DNA from: Tsuneonella sediminis
Lineage (GTDB): Bacteria; Pseudomonadota; Alphaproteobacteria; Sphingomonadales; Sphingomonadaceae
DNA: 64,000 bases
Reading direction: 5' to 3'
Assembly (NCBI RefSeq): GCF_051912845.1
Contig: NZ_JBNCBU010000001.1
Location: 496,001-560,000 of the forward strand
Notes under the pieces: model-generated
Seen by the model: the letters and a program-made list of their open reading frames with translations, nothing else
What the model was told of the DNA's origin: nothing
The model's database searches: none
Position numbers and translations under genes: made by a program
Shown here: positions 44,316 to 53,915 of the stretch, in pieces
Position numbering within the stretch: the stretch's first letter is position 1
Layout of the letters: every line of letters starts with the position of its first letter

Positions 44316-46879
44316 CAGCCTGCCTTCGCCTTCTTGGGGACCGCTTTTTTCGGAGCGGCCTTCTTCTTTGCAGGTGCCTTCTTGGCCGCGGCCTTGCGAC
44401 CCTTCTTCTTCGCGGGGCCCTTGGCCGCGCGGGCATCGATCAGCTCGATCGCCTGCGCCTCGGTCACGTCCTCGGGCCTCGCGTCCTTGGGCAGCGTCGC
44501 GTTGGTCGTCCCGTCGGTGACGTAGGGGCCGTACCGGCCGGGCATGACCTTCATCTCGCCGCCGCTGGTCGGGTGCACTCCCAGGACCTTGATCGGCTCG
44601 GCCTTGGCGCGCCCACCGCCCGCGCCGCGGTTGGCAGCCTGCGCGAGGATGTCGACCGCGCGGTTCATGCCCACCTCGAACACCTCGCGGGTGCTCGACA
44701 GCTTGCCGTACTTGCCGTCGTGGCGGAGGTACGGCCCATAGCGGCCGATGTTCGCCTCGATCTCCTTGCCGGTATCGGGATGGGTCCCGACAATGCGTGG
44801 CAGGCTCAGCAGCTTCAGTGCCCATTCCAAGTCGAAGTCATCAAGGTCCTTGGGGATCGAGGCGCGCTTGGCGTCCTTGCCCTCGCCCAGCTGGACGTAG
44901 GGGCCGAACCGGCCCGTCTTGCGCTCGACCTCCAGGCCAGTTTCGGGGTCCTTGCCCATCGAGCCGTCGCCTTCGCCGGCGCCCGATCCGCCCGGGTTGG
45001 CGAACTGACGGGTGAACTTGCACTCCGGGTAGTTGGAGCAGGCGATGAACGCGCCGAACTTGCCGCCGCGCAGGGATAGCCGACCGCCGCTGCGCCCTTC
45101 GGCGACGCAGGTCTGGCACTCGCGCGGGTCATGCCCGTCCGCACGCGGAGGGAAAAGATAGTCGGAGAGGTATTCGTCGAGCGCTTCGGTCACTTCCGAC
45201 GGCTTGCGCTCCATCACGTCTTCGGTCTTGGGCTTGAAATCGAGCCAGAACTGGCGAAGCAGCTTCTTCCAGTCCTCCTTGCCGTCCGAGACGACATCGA
45301 GCTCGTCCTCCATCCCCGCGGTGAAATCGTAGGCGACGTAGCGATCGAAGAAGCGTTCGAGAAACGCCGTCAGCAACCGGCCGGATTCCTCTGCGAAGAA
45401 ACGGTTTTTCTCCATCCGCACGTACTCGCGGTCGCGCAGCGTCTGGATCGTCGAGGCATAGGTCGAGGGGCGACCGATGCCCAGCTCCTCGAGCCGCTTG
45501 ACCAGGCTGGCTTCCGAAAAGCGGGGCGGCGGCTGGGTGAAGTGCTGCGTGGCGTCGACCCCGGTCTTGGCGGGGCTGTCGCCCTTGCGCATCAACGGCA
45601 GCAGGTTATCGTCGTCGTCCTCGCCCTTCTGGTCGAAGCTTTCTTCGTAAACCGCGAGGAAGCCGGGGAACTTCACCACCTGGCCCGTCGCGCGCAGTTC
45701 GTGCCGGCCCGTCGGATCGCGCAGCGTCACGGTGGTCCGTTCCAAGCTGGCAGCCGCCATCTGGCTCGCCATCGCCCGCTTGAAGATCAGGTCGTAAAGC
45801 TTCGCCTCGTCGCCCGCCCCCGCACGTTCGCGCCCGAAGTCGGTCGGACGGATCGCCTCGTGGGCCTCCTGCGCGTTCTTCGCCTTGGTCTGGTAGATGC
45901 GGGGCTTTTCGGGAAGATAGTGCCCGCTGAACCGGTCGCTGATCGCCCGGCGGCACGCGCTGATCGCGCTGCCGTCCATCTGCACCCCGTCGGTCCGCAT
46001 GTAGGTGATCGCGCCCGCTTCGTAGAGCGATTGCGCAAGTCGCATCGTGTGACTGGCCGAATAGCCGAGCTTGCGTGCGGCTTCCTGCTGCAATGTCGAG
46101 GTCGTGAACGGCGGAGCGGGATTGCGCTTGAGGGGCCGGGTCTCGACCTCCTCGACCGTGAAGCGCGCTTCCTCGACGGCCTTTTTCGCAGCGTTCGCAG
46201 TGCCTTCGTCACCGATCGACAGGCGTTCGAGCTTCCTGCCGTCGTAGGTCACCAGCCGCGCATCGAACGCCGTGCCGTCGTGCTGCATGTGCGCGACGAC
46301 CGACCAGTATTCCTGCGCGACGAACGCCTCGATCTCGCGTTCGCGCTCGACGATGAGGCGCAGCGCAACCGACTGCACGCGTCCCGCGCTCTTGGCGCCG
46401 GGCAGCCGCCTCCAGAGAACCGGCGAGAGCGTGAAGCCGTACAGGTAGTCGAGCGCCCGGCGCGCGAGGTAGGCGTCGATCAGGTCCTGGTCGAGATCGC
46501 GGGGCCTTGCCATCGCCTCGGTCACGGCGCCCTTGGTTATCGCGTTGAAGGTCACCCGCTGGACCTGGTCGGGCAGCGCCTTCTTCCTCGCGAGCAGGTC
46601 GCGCACATGCCAGCTGATCGCCTCGCCCTCGCGATCGGGGTCGGTGGCGAGGATCAATCTATCGGCCTTCTTGGCAAGGTCGGCGATGTCCTTCACCCGG
46701 CCCTGCTTGTCGCGGTAGACCTCCCAATCCATCGCGAAATCCTCGTCGGGCCGCACGCTGCCGTCCTTGGGCGGGAGGTCGCGGACGTGGCCGTACGAGG
46801 CAAGGACCTTGAAGTCCGACCCCAGATATTTCTCGATGGTTTTCGCCTTGGCGGGCGATTCGACGATAACAAGCTGCAT
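44315..46879 (-). CDS. topA: DNA topoisomerase I
   Basis: Type IA topoisomerase of 854 residues that relaxes negative supercoils. The Toprim motif DPDREGE is at 80-86 and the active-site Tyr293 is in ITYMRTDG. Several C-terminal zinc-ribbon-derived repeats follow, the first with CQTC...CSNYPEC, later ones without cysteines (GRYGPYL, GRYGPYV). The last 35 residues are a Lys/Ala/Pro tail like histone H1 (AKKAPAKKKAAPKK). The gene lies 65 bases after dprA and overlaps a 60-residue gene at its stop. Confidence 0.97.
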   Translation of the reverse strand: MQLVIVESPAKAKTIEKYLGSDFKVLASYGHVRDLPPKDGSVRPDEDFAMDWEVYRDKQGRVKDIADLAKKADRLILATDPDREGEAISWHVRDLLARKKALPDQVQRVTFNAITKGAVTEAMARPRDLDQDLIDAYLARRALDYLYGFTLSPVLWRRLPGAKSAGRVQSVALRLIVEREREIEAFVAQEYWSVVAHMQHDGTAFDARLVTYDGRKLERLSIGDEGTANAAKKAVEEARFTVEEVETRPLKRNPAPPFTTSTLQQEAARKLGYSASHTMRLAQSLYEAGAITYMRTDGVQMDGSAISACRRAISDRFSGHYLPEKPRIYQTKAKNAQEAHEAIRPTDFGRERAGAGDEAKLYDLIFKRAMASQMAAASLERTTVTLRDPTGRHELRATGQVVKFPGFLAVYEESFDQKGEDDDDNLLPLMRKGDSPAKTGVDATQHFTQPPPRFSEASLVKRLEELGIGRPSTYASTIQTLRDREYVRMEKNRFFAEESGRLLTAFLERFFDRYVAYDFTAGMEDELDVVSDGKEDWKKLLRQFWLDFKPKTEDVMERKPSEVTEALDEYLSDYLFPPRADGHDPRECQTCVAEGRSGGRLSLRGGKFGAFIACSNYPECKFTRQFANPGGSGAGEGDGSMGKDPETGLEVERKTGRFGPYVQLGEGKDAKRASIPKDLDDFDLEWALKLLSLPRIVGTHPDTGKEIEANIGRYGPYLRHDGKYGKLSSTREVFEVGMNRAVDILAQAANRGAGGGRAKAEPIKVLGVHPTSGGEMKVMPGRYGPYVTDGTTNATLPKDARPEDVTEAQAIELIDARAAKGPAKKKGRKAAAKKAPAKKKAAPKKAVPKKAKAG

Positions 46880-46944
46880 GTGAGTGGTTCGGCATCCCTA
46901 CGCGTATACGTGTACGCGAGGGTGGAGGGGGTCTGCGCGCTCCG

Positions 46945-48036
46945 TCAAGCGGTCAGGCTGACCCGCCCTCCCGCGTGCCGGACCAGAAGGCCTGCTATCT
47001 CCAGCTCGAGCAGCGCCATCTGCACCGCGGCGGGGCTTTCTCCCGACTGGCGGATCAACTCGTCGATCCCGACCGGAGCGGTTGTCAGAAGGGCGGCGAC
47101 ATCGGCCGGTTCGGCGCCGGCAAGCTCGTCGTGATCGAAACCATTGGCCGGCGCCGCCTCGCGGAAGGTCGATCGGGGCGTGCCGTCGAAACTGCTGAGA
47201 AGTTCGATCACCTCATCCGGCGACTGGACCAGTACCGCCCCGTCACGGATGAGCTGGTTGCACCCTGCCGCCCGCCCGTCGAGCGGGCTGCCGGGAATGG
47301 CCATCACCTCGCGCCCGGCTTCGGCGGCGAGCCGGGCGGTGATCAGCGAACCGGACCGCGGCGCGGCCTCGACCACGAGCGTCCCTGCGGCGATACCCGC
47401 GATGATCCTGTTGCGGCTGGGAAAGTGGCGGGCAAGGGGTTCGGTGCCGGGAGGCTGTTCCGCGATCAACAGGCCATGCTGCGCGACCTCCTCCTGGAGG
47501 TCCGCATGCTCGGGCGGGTAGGTCAGATCTATACCGCTTGCGATAACCCCGATGGTCGCAGGCATCGCGCCGCGGTGCGCGGCCCCGTCGATGCCGCGCG
47601 CGAGCCCCGAGACCACCGCGAGACCGGCCTCGGCCAGGGCCGCCGCGAATTCGCGCGCAAGCTTCACCGCCGCCGCCGACGCGTTGCGCGCACCCACGAT
47701 CGCTACCGCCGGCTGCTGCGCCAACGACAGGTTGCCGCGCCAGGTCAGGATCGGCGGCGCACCGTCCGCCTGCGCCAGGAGCGGCGGGTATCCAGGCTGG
47801 TCATGAAACAGGTATTTCGCGTTGGCCCGGCGCACACGGGAGATTTCTTCGGCAACCCTTTCCGGCAGCGCGGCCGCATAGGCCCTCCCCCCTCGCTTCC
47901 CGAGGTCGGGAAGGGCGTCGATCGCCGCCTCGGCCGTGCCGAACCGGGCGAGGAGCTGGCGGTAGGTGACGGGTCCGATGTTCGGCGAACGCAGCAGCCG
48001 GATGCGCGCGAAAGCCTCTTCCTGCGCAAGGCTCAC
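46945..48036 (-). CDS. dprA: DNA-processing protein DprA
   Basis: RecA loader for incoming single-stranded DNA in natural transformation, 363 residues. A short N-terminal SAM-like domain precedes the Rossmann-type core with VAIVGARNAS, SGLARGIDGAAHRGA and FPSRNRIIAGI. A winged-helix-like C-terminal region (DELIRQSGESPAAVQMALLELE) follows. GTG 48036 overlaps the plsY stop (GTGA). dprA is widely conserved, so its presence alone does not show competence. Confidence 0.95.
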   Translation of the reverse strand: MSLAQEEAFARIRLLRSPNIGPVTYRQLLARFGTAEAAIDALPDLGKRGGRAYAAALPERVAEEISRVRRANAKYLFHDQPGYPPLLAQADGAPPILTWRGNLSLAQQPAVAIVGARNASAAAVKLAREFAAALAEAGLAVVSGLARGIDGAAHRGAMPATIGVIASGIDLTYPPEHADLQEEVAQHGLLIAEQPPGTEPLARHFPSRNRIIAGIAAGTLVVEAAPRSGSLITARLAAEAGREVMAIPGSPLDGRAAGCNQLIRDGAVLVQSPDEVIELLSSFDGTPRSTFREAAPANGFDHDELAGAEPADVAALLTTAPVGIDELIRQSGESPAAVQMALLELEIAGLLVRHAGGRVSLTA

Positions 48037-48623
48037 GATTTATCGCCGACCCTCGGTTCCTCGCCTCGCACCAGTCGGCCGATGTTCGCGCGGTGCTGGA
48101 AGTAGACCACGACCGCCACGGCAACCAGCGTGACTACCAGGTCTCCGTGACCCATGAGCCACGCCGCGAGGGGAGCCGCGGTCACTGCGCTGAGCGAGGC
48201 GACCGACGAAATCCGGGTGGCGACGGCGGCGAGCGCCCACACCGCCGCGCAGACCAGGAACACCGGCCACGACAGGGCCAGCAGCACGCCCGCCGCGGTA
48301 GCGAAGCCCTTGCCCCCCTTGAACCGCAGCCAGACCGGAAAACAGTGCCCCACGATCGCCGCTACCGCCGCCACGCCTTCCGTGCCGGGCCAGAAGAGTG
48401 CCGAAAGCAGCACCGCCGCCGCGCCCTTGCCCGCGTCGAGCACGACGGTCGCCGCGGCAAGCCCCTTGCGCCCGGTACGAAGAACATTCGTTGCCCCGAT
48501 GCTGCCCGACCCGATCTGGCGCACGTCGCCGGCGCCGAACGCGCGGGTCAGAAGCAGGCCGAACGGGATCGAGCCGAGCAGGTATCCGGTCACGGCGGCC
48601 AGGATGAAATCTGTCTGCAACAT
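48033..48623 (-). CDS. plsY: Glycerol-3-phosphate acyltransferase PlsY
   Basis: Inner-membrane enzyme of 196 residues that acylates glycerol-3-phosphate from acyl-phosphate, the first step of phospholipid synthesis. The motifs GYLLGSIPFGLLL, GSGSIGATNVLR and FRFKGGKGFATAAG-like RFKGGKGFATAAG are diagnostic, and there are several membrane segments. ATG 48623 diverges from murI. It overlaps dprA at its 3' end, giving a plsY-dprA-topA gene order. Confidence 0.95.
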   Translation of the reverse strand: MLQTDFILAAVTGYLLGSIPFGLLLTRAFGAGDVRQIGSGSIGATNVLRTGRKGLAAATVVLDAGKGAAAVLLSALFWPGTEGVAAVAAIVGHCFPVWLRFKGGKGFATAAGVLLALSWPVFLVCAAVWALAAVATRISSVASLSAVTAAPLAAWLMGHGDLVVTLVAVAVVVYFQHRANIGRLVRGEEPRVGDKS

Positions 48624-48735
48624 TTGTCCCCGTGCGCACCGAGCTTGTCGAATTGCCGCGCAAGCCCCTAAGCGCGACGCTAGAAGCACGGCCCGACTTC
48701 GACAAGATCGGCCCGCACGGGTTTGGAGTTTTCGC

Positions 48736-49530
48736 GTGGATCCCGCCGCCCCCATCCTGCTGTTCGATTCCGGCGTCGGCGGGCTTTCCGTCCTTGCCGA
48801 ACTCCGCAAGGTCCTGCCCGCGGCGCCGGTAATCTATGCCGCGGACACAGCTGGCCTGCCCTATGGCGCGAAGACCGAGGCCGAGATCGCCGCGCGGGTC
48901 GCGGGACTGCTCGGCGTCCTGTCCGAACGGTACAGGCCGCGCCTGGCAACGATCGCATGTAACACCGCCAGCACGATTGCGCTCGGCATGGTGCGCGAAG
49001 TGCTCAACATCCCGATCGTCGGCACCGTCCCGGCGATCAAGCCCGCCGCGGCGCTGACCCGGACCGGCACCATCGGTCTGCTCGGTACGGCGGCGACGAT
49101 ACGCCAGGGTTACGTGGACCGGCTCGAGCGGGAATTCGCTTCGGACAAGCATCTGATCCGGCATGCCGCGCCTGAACTCGTCGCAGCGGCCGAGGCGAAG
49201 CTCAGAGGTGACCGGGTCGACGTGGCGGCCATCGAGCGGGCGGCAACCGCGCTGCGCGTGGGAGCCGGCGACCGGCGGGTCGATACCGTCGTCCTTGCAT
49301 GCACCCACTTTCCGCTCCTGGCCGATGAACTGGCCGAGATCTTTGGCCCCGAGGTGCGCTTCGTCGACGGGGCAGAGGGCATAGCGCGCCGTATCGCGAA
49401 CCTGACCGAGGGCCAGGAATTTATCCGACAGCGTCCCGACCGGGCGGTTTTCACCGCAGAGCCGGCCCGCTCCGAAGCTTTCGCCAGCGCCCTGCAATCC
49501 TTCGGCCTTCACGAGACAGGCCGAATCTAG
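48736..49530 (+). CDS. murI: Glutamate racemase
   Basis: Cytosolic cofactor-independent racemase of 264 residues providing D-glutamate for peptidoglycan. The two catalytic cysteines are Cys75 (IACNTAST) and Cys189 (LACTHFPLL), and the N-terminal DSGVGGLSVL (Asp11-Ser12) forms the substrate pocket. GGAG at 48725-48728 lies 7 bases before a GTG start at 48736, which gives the standard N-terminus. It diverges from plsY; 112 bases separate the two starts. Confidence 0.95.
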   Translation: MDPAAPILLFDSGVGGLSVLAELRKVLPAAPVIYAADTAGLPYGAKTEAEIAARVAGLLGVLSERYRPRLATIACNTASTIALGMVREVLNIPIVGTVPAIKPAAALTRTGTIGLLGTAATIRQGYVDRLEREFASDKHLIRHAAPELVAAAEAKLRGDRVDVAAIERAATALRVGAGDRRVDTVVLACTHFPLLADELAEIFGPEVRFVDGAEGIARRIANLTEGQEFIRQRPDRAVFTAEPARSEAFASALQSFGLHETGRI

Positions 49531-49615
49531 TCGCGAACGATTCGCAAAGATCACGGTGGAAATCTTGCGCCCGCAGCGGTAGGGCCGAATGGTTGCCGAC
49601 GGACGGGACATCCAC

Positions 49616-50836
49616 GTGAATTACGACCATATCTTCGACCAGGCGATCGATCGGCTCCACGCCGAAGGCCGCTACCGGGTGTTCATCGACATCCTGCGCA
49701 ACAAGGGCGCGTTCCCGAACGCGCGGTGCTTTCACGGCCACAACGGGCCGAAGCCGGTCACAGTCTGGTGCTCCAACGACTACCTCGCGATGGGCCAGCA
49801 TCCCAAGGTCATCGCCGCGATGGAAGAGGCGCTGCACGACGTCGGCGCCGGATCCGGCGGCACGCGCAACATCGGCGGCAACACGCACTACCACGTCCAG
49901 CTCGAAAGCGAACTCGCAGACCTCCACGGCAAGGAGGCGGCGCTGATCTTCACCAGCGGCTATGTATCCAACGACGCCACGCTGTCGACGCTCGCCAAGC
50001 TACTGCCCGGCTGCGTGATCTTCTCCGACGAGCTGAACCACGCGAGCATGATCGCCGGTATCCGCAATTCCGGGTGCGAGAAGCGCGTCTTCCGCCACAA
50101 TGACGTCGCGCACCTGGAAGAGCTGCTCGCGGCCGAAGATCCCGACGCGCCCAAGCTGATCGCGTTCGAAAGCGTCTACTCGATGGACGGGGACGTCGCC
50201 CCGATCCACGCGATCTGCGATCTTGCGGAAAAGTACAACGCGCTGACCTACATCGATGAAGTCCACGCGGTCGGCATGTACGGCAAGCGCGGCGGCGGCA
50301 TCTCCGAGCGCGACGCGGCCGCGCACCGGATCGACATCATCGAGGGAACGCTGGGCAAGGCCTTCGGCGTGATGGGCGGATACATCGCCGCCGACCGCAA
50401 GGTGGTCGACTGCATCCGCAGCTACGCTCCCGGCTTCATCTTCACCACTTCGTTATCGCCCGTCCTGGTCGCCGGCGTGCTCGCCTCCGTCCGCCATCTC
50501 AAGGGATCGAGCGAAGAACGCAACGGCCAGCAGGCCGCCGCTGCGCGGCTGAAGGCGATGTTCCGCGAAGCCGGGTTGCCGGTGATGGACAGCACGACCC
50601 ACATCGTTCCCCTGATGGTGGGCGATCCGGTGCGCGCCAAGAGGATCAGCGACATCCTCCTCGCCGAGTACGGGATGTACGTCCAGCCGATCAACTTCCC
50701 CACCGTCCCGCGAGGCACGGAGCGGTTGCGGTTCACGCCCGGACCCGCGCATGACGAGAGGATGATGCGCGAGCTGACGTCTGCCCTGGTCGAGATCTGG
50801 GACCGCCTCGAAATCGGGGTCGCTCAGGCGGCCTGA
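49616..50836 (+). CDS. hemA: 5-aminolevulinate synthase
   Basis: PLP enzyme of 406 residues that condenses glycine and succinyl-CoA to 5-aminolevulinate (C4 heme pathway). From GTG 49616 the sequence begins MNYDHIFDQAIDRLHAEGRYR and the PLP-binding Lys is 248 (EGTLGKAFG), the same number as in the Rhodobacter enzyme. An in-frame ATG at 49589 would add 9 residues. The glycine-binding and YIDEVHAVG motifs are intact. This gene, rather than glutamyl-tRNA reductase, is a mark of alphaproteobacteria. The upstream propionate operon also feeds succinyl-CoA. Confidence 0.95.
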   Translation: MNYDHIFDQAIDRLHAEGRYRVFIDILRNKGAFPNARCFHGHNGPKPVTVWCSNDYLAMGQHPKVIAAMEEALHDVGAGSGGTRNIGGNTHYHVQLESELADLHGKEAALIFTSGYVSNDATLSTLAKLLPGCVIFSDELNHASMIAGIRNSGCEKRVFRHNDVAHLEELLAAEDPDAPKLIAFESVYSMDGDVAPIHAICDLAEKYNALTYIDEVHAVGMYGKRGGGISERDAAAHRIDIIEGTLGKAFGVMGGYIAADRKVVDCIRSYAPGFIFTTSLSPVLVAGVLASVRHLKGSSEERNGQQAAAARLKAMFREAGLPVMDSTTHIVPLMVGDPVRAKRISDILLAEYGMYVQPINFPTVPRGTERLRFTPGPAHDERMMRELTSALVEIWDRLEIGVAQAA

Positions 50837-50943
50837 CTTTCGACTCGGTTCGTCGAATGGGACTTTCGCTTAGGTCCCTGTAAACCATTCGGTCGTATGA
50901 ATTCGTGACCATTCCAGGGCGGAATGGCGCGCAACGGACGGAC

Positions 50944-53133
50944 ATGGCTGTCAGGAACCTTTTGAAGGGCTTCTCAGGAAGCCAGCATGACGCGGTGAGC
51001 GACCTCACCAGCAACGGTCTGCGCGCGGCCGTCCTCGATGACTTCGAACAGACCGGGATCGCATGGATCTGGGCCTCCGACGCCGAAGGCATCCTCAGCT
51101 ACCTCTCCCCTGCCGCCGCCGAGGCGCTCGACATTCCGCTACCGACCCTGCTCGGACAGCCCCTGGCGAGCCTGTTCGAGACCGATCCCGACGACCCGGA
51201 CAACCGCTCCGGCCGCCCGCTGGGTTTCCAGGTGAAGGCTCGCAACCGGATCACCGATATGGTCGTGCGGTGCACCCTGCCCGAGGCAAGAACCGGCCGC
51301 CCGGTCTGGCTGTCGCTTTCGGGCCAGCCGAAGATCGATGCGGGCGGCAGGTTCCACGGCTATCGCGGCGCGGCCAAGGACGTCTCGGTCGAATATCAAC
51401 GCAAGATCGAGGACCAGCGGCTCGCGGAATTCGATTCGCTGACCAGTCTGTACAACCGCCACCGGATGAACCGGCGGCTTGAGAGTGTCCTTGCCGCCTA
51501 CAAGGCAGCCAAGCGTGTCTGCGCGCTGATGATGCTCGACCTCGACCGGTTCAAGCAGGTCAACGACACGATGGGCCACCCGGCCGGTGATGCGCTTCTC
51601 CAGCAGGTCGCCGAGCGGCTGCGCAATGTGATCGGCGACCGCGGAGAGATCGGCCGTCTCGGCGGCGACGAGTTCCAGGTCATCCTGCCCGACATGGACG
51701 ATCGCGGGAAACTGGGAGAACTGGCCGAGAAGATCATCCAGATCGTGTCCCAGCCCTACCCGATCGACGACAAGCGTGCGATCATCGGCACCTCGGTCGG
51801 CGTCGCGATAGCGCCGTACGACGGGCTGGAGCCCGACGAGTTGACCCGCGCATCCGACCTTGCCCTGTACGCGGCCAAGAACGGCGGCCGCGGCCAGTTC
51901 CGGTTCTATTCCGCCGACCTCAAGGACGAGGAAGAGGAGCGCGCGCTCCTGCTCGACGACCTGCGCGAGGCGCTCGCGGCGGACGAACTGCAACTCCACT
52001 ACCAGCCCGTAGTGCGGATCGCCGACAACCATGTCGTGGGCATGGAAGCACTGATGCGCTGGGAGCACGAGGAACGCGGATGGGTCCCGCCGGGCACGTT
52101 CATCCCCGTCGCCGAGGAATCGAGCCTGATCGGTCCCTTGGGCGAGTGGGCACTTCACCGCGCGTGCAGGGATGCGACCGAGTGGCCTGCTACCGTTCGC
52201 GTCGCGGTCAACGTCTCGGCGCGCCAGTTCACCGCGAACGGGTTCGTCGAGGTCGTCGCCGCGGCGCTCGAGGAAAGCGGACTTGCGCCCGACCGGCTCG
52301 AGCTCGAACTCACCGAAAGCGTCTTCATGGGCGACAGCGAGACGACCGAGGCGACTTTCGCGGCGCTCAAGAAACTGGGCGTCCGCCTCGCGCTCGACGA
52401 TTTCGGGACCGGCTACTCCTCGCTCAGCTACCTGCGTTCGGCACCGTTCGACAAGCTCAAGGTCGACAAGAGCTTCGTCGACACCTGTACCCAGAAGGAT
52501 CAGAACAGCGCCAAGATCATCACCGCGATCATTGGCCTGTCGAAGGCGCTGGGAATGGAAACCACCGTCGAAGGCGTGGAAGCCTTCGACCAGCTCGACG
52601 TGGTCAAGAAGCGGGGGGCCGAACTGGTCCAGGGGTGGATCTATTCCAAGGCGATGCCACAGCCGGTAGTGCTCGCGAACATCACTTCGGGCGAATTCAA
52701 GATCGAGCCGAGCGGCCCGGACAAGCACCGCGCCGACCGCCGGTCGATGTTCCGCCGCGTGGGCATCATCCATGGCGATCACCGCTACGAGGCGGTGATT
52801 CGCGACCTGTCGAAGAACGGCGCGTTCATCGAGGGACTCGTCGGCGTGCCCAAGGGCACGCAGTTCGTGCTCGATCTTGGCGGCGGGCAGCTGGTCGTGT
52901 GCGAGGTGATGCGCTCGGAAGGGGCGCAGATCGGCGTCGAGTTTGAATCGCCGCTCGTCAGCGACGGTGCGGGGGGCCTGTGCACTCGCCATCGCGTTAG
53001 CCCCTATGCCCTCGCTGCCGCCGGGATGCCGCTGACCTCGCTCGCCCAGGGCGGCGCGACGCCGCTCGGCCAGCAGCAGTCACCGAGCAGTCCCCCACAG
53101 TTCATGCAGGTTCAGGTCGGCAGCGGGGGCTGA
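50944..53133 (+). CDS. PAS-GGDEF-EAL-PilZ cyclic-di-GMP protein
   Basis: Bifunctional c-di-GMP protein of 729 residues without membrane segments. A PAS domain fills about 30-150, GGDEF about 160-325 (intact GGDEF at 240-244, no RxxD inhibitory site), EAL about 340-590 (EAL at 368-370, DDFGTGYSSL intact), and a C-terminal PilZ-like domain about 600-675 (RRSMFRR, DLSKNGAFIEG). The tail is Pro/Gln-rich. Both catalytic sites look active, and PilZ could bind the product. ATG 50944 is chosen; a GTG at 50905 is in frame but has no Shine-Dalgarno. Confidence 0.93.
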   Translation: MAVRNLLKGFSGSQHDAVSDLTSNGLRAAVLDDFEQTGIAWIWASDAEGILSYLSPAAAEALDIPLPTLLGQPLASLFETDPDDPDNRSGRPLGFQVKARNRITDMVVRCTLPEARTGRPVWLSLSGQPKIDAGGRFHGYRGAAKDVSVEYQRKIEDQRLAEFDSLTSLYNRHRMNRRLESVLAAYKAAKRVCALMMLDLDRFKQVNDTMGHPAGDALLQQVAERLRNVIGDRGEIGRLGGDEFQVILPDMDDRGKLGELAEKIIQIVSQPYPIDDKRAIIGTSVGVAIAPYDGLEPDELTRASDLALYAAKNGGRGQFRFYSADLKDEEEERALLLDDLREALAADELQLHYQPVVRIADNHVVGMEALMRWEHEERGWVPPGTFIPVAEESSLIGPLGEWALHRACRDATEWPATVRVAVNVSARQFTANGFVEVVAAALEESGLAPDRLELELTESVFMGDSETTEATFAALKKLGVRLALDDFGTGYSSLSYLRSAPFDKLKVDKSFVDTCTQKDQNSAKIITAIIGLSKALGMETTVEGVEAFDQLDVVKKRGAELVQGWIYSKAMPQPVVLANITSGEFKIEPSGPDKHRADRRSMFRRVGIIHGDHRYEAVIRDLSKNGAFIEGLVGVPKGTQFVLDLGGGQLVVCEVMRSEGAQIGVEFESPLVSDGAGGLCTRHRVSPYALAAAGMPLTSLAQGGATPLGQQQSPSSPPQFMQVQVGSGG

Positions 53134-53160
53134 AGGCTTTACCCGGGCGGCCGAGGCGGT

Positions 53161-53868
53161 ATGCCGGTTGCCATGAACAACCCATCGCCCCTCTCCTACG
53201 ACGATGTCGTCCTCGGCCGCCGCTCGATCCGCGGGTACCTCGACAAGCCGGTATCGCGCAAACTGATAGAAGAGGTGCTCTCGCTTGCCGTGCGCGCGCC
53301 CTCGTCGATGAACACCCAGCCCTGGCACTTTCACGTCATTACCGGCGAGCCGCTCGACCGCATTCGTCGCGGCAATACCGAAAACATCCTCGCCGGCGTA
53401 CCGGACAGCCGCGAGTTCCGTCGGGGTAGCGCTTTTGCGGGCGTTCACCGCGAACGGCAGGTCGAGGTAGCCAAGCAACTGTTCGGGGCAATGGGGATCG
53501 AGCGCGACGACAAGGATGGGCGACAGGACTGGGTCCTGCGGGGCTTTCGGCAGTTCGACGCTCCGGTCTGCGTCATCGTGACCTACGATCGCGTGCTCGA
53601 CGACGGGGACGACGCCAAGTTCGATTGCGGCGCGGTGACCACCGCGCTCGTGAACGCCGCGTGGTCCCGCGGGCTCGGCTGCGTGATCAACTCGCAAGGG
53701 ATCATGCAAAGTCCTGTCGTGCGCGAGCACGCCGGAATCCCCGACGATCAGGTGATCATGAAAGCGGTGGCGATGGGCTGGCCGGACCACGGTTTCCCCG
53801 CGAACGCGGTGGTAAGCAAACGCAAGACCGTCGCCGAGGCCGCACGGTTCATCGGGTTCGGAGATTGA
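53161..53868 (+). CDS. Nitroreductase family protein
   Basis: FMN-dependent oxidoreductase of 235 residues. The FMN-binding RRSIRGYLDKPV, APSSMNTQPWHF and the C-terminal GWPDHGFPAN motifs fit the nitroreductase fold. It would reduce nitroaromatics or quinones with NAD(P)H; the physiological substrate is unknown. ATG 53173 is an alternative start. It lies 27 bases after the c-di-GMP gene and 47 before the TauD-like gene, in the same direction. Confidence 0.88.
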   Translation: MPVAMNNPSPLSYDDVVLGRRSIRGYLDKPVSRKLIEEVLSLAVRAPSSMNTQPWHFHVITGEPLDRIRRGNTENILAGVPDSREFRRGSAFAGVHRERQVEVAKQLFGAMGIERDDKDGRQDWVLRGFRQFDAPVCVIVTYDRVLDDGDDAKFDCGAVTTALVNAAWSRGLGCVINSQGIMQSPVVREHAGIPDDQVIMKAVAMGWPDHGFPANAVVSKRKTVAEAARFIGFGD

Positions 53869-53915
53869 CCCCGACACCCGCGCGGGCGCACACTTGCCTC
53901 CAATGGAGACACCTG

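Noticed and set aside
45131..47134. A 667-codon plus-strand open frame opposite topA and dprA
   Set aside because: Crosses two well-supported genes on the other strand and has biased composition typical of shadow frames.
51139..52992. A 617-codon minus-strand open frame inside the GGDEF/EAL gene
   Set aside because: The plus frame has intact GGDEF, EAL and PilZ motifs; the minus frame shows none.
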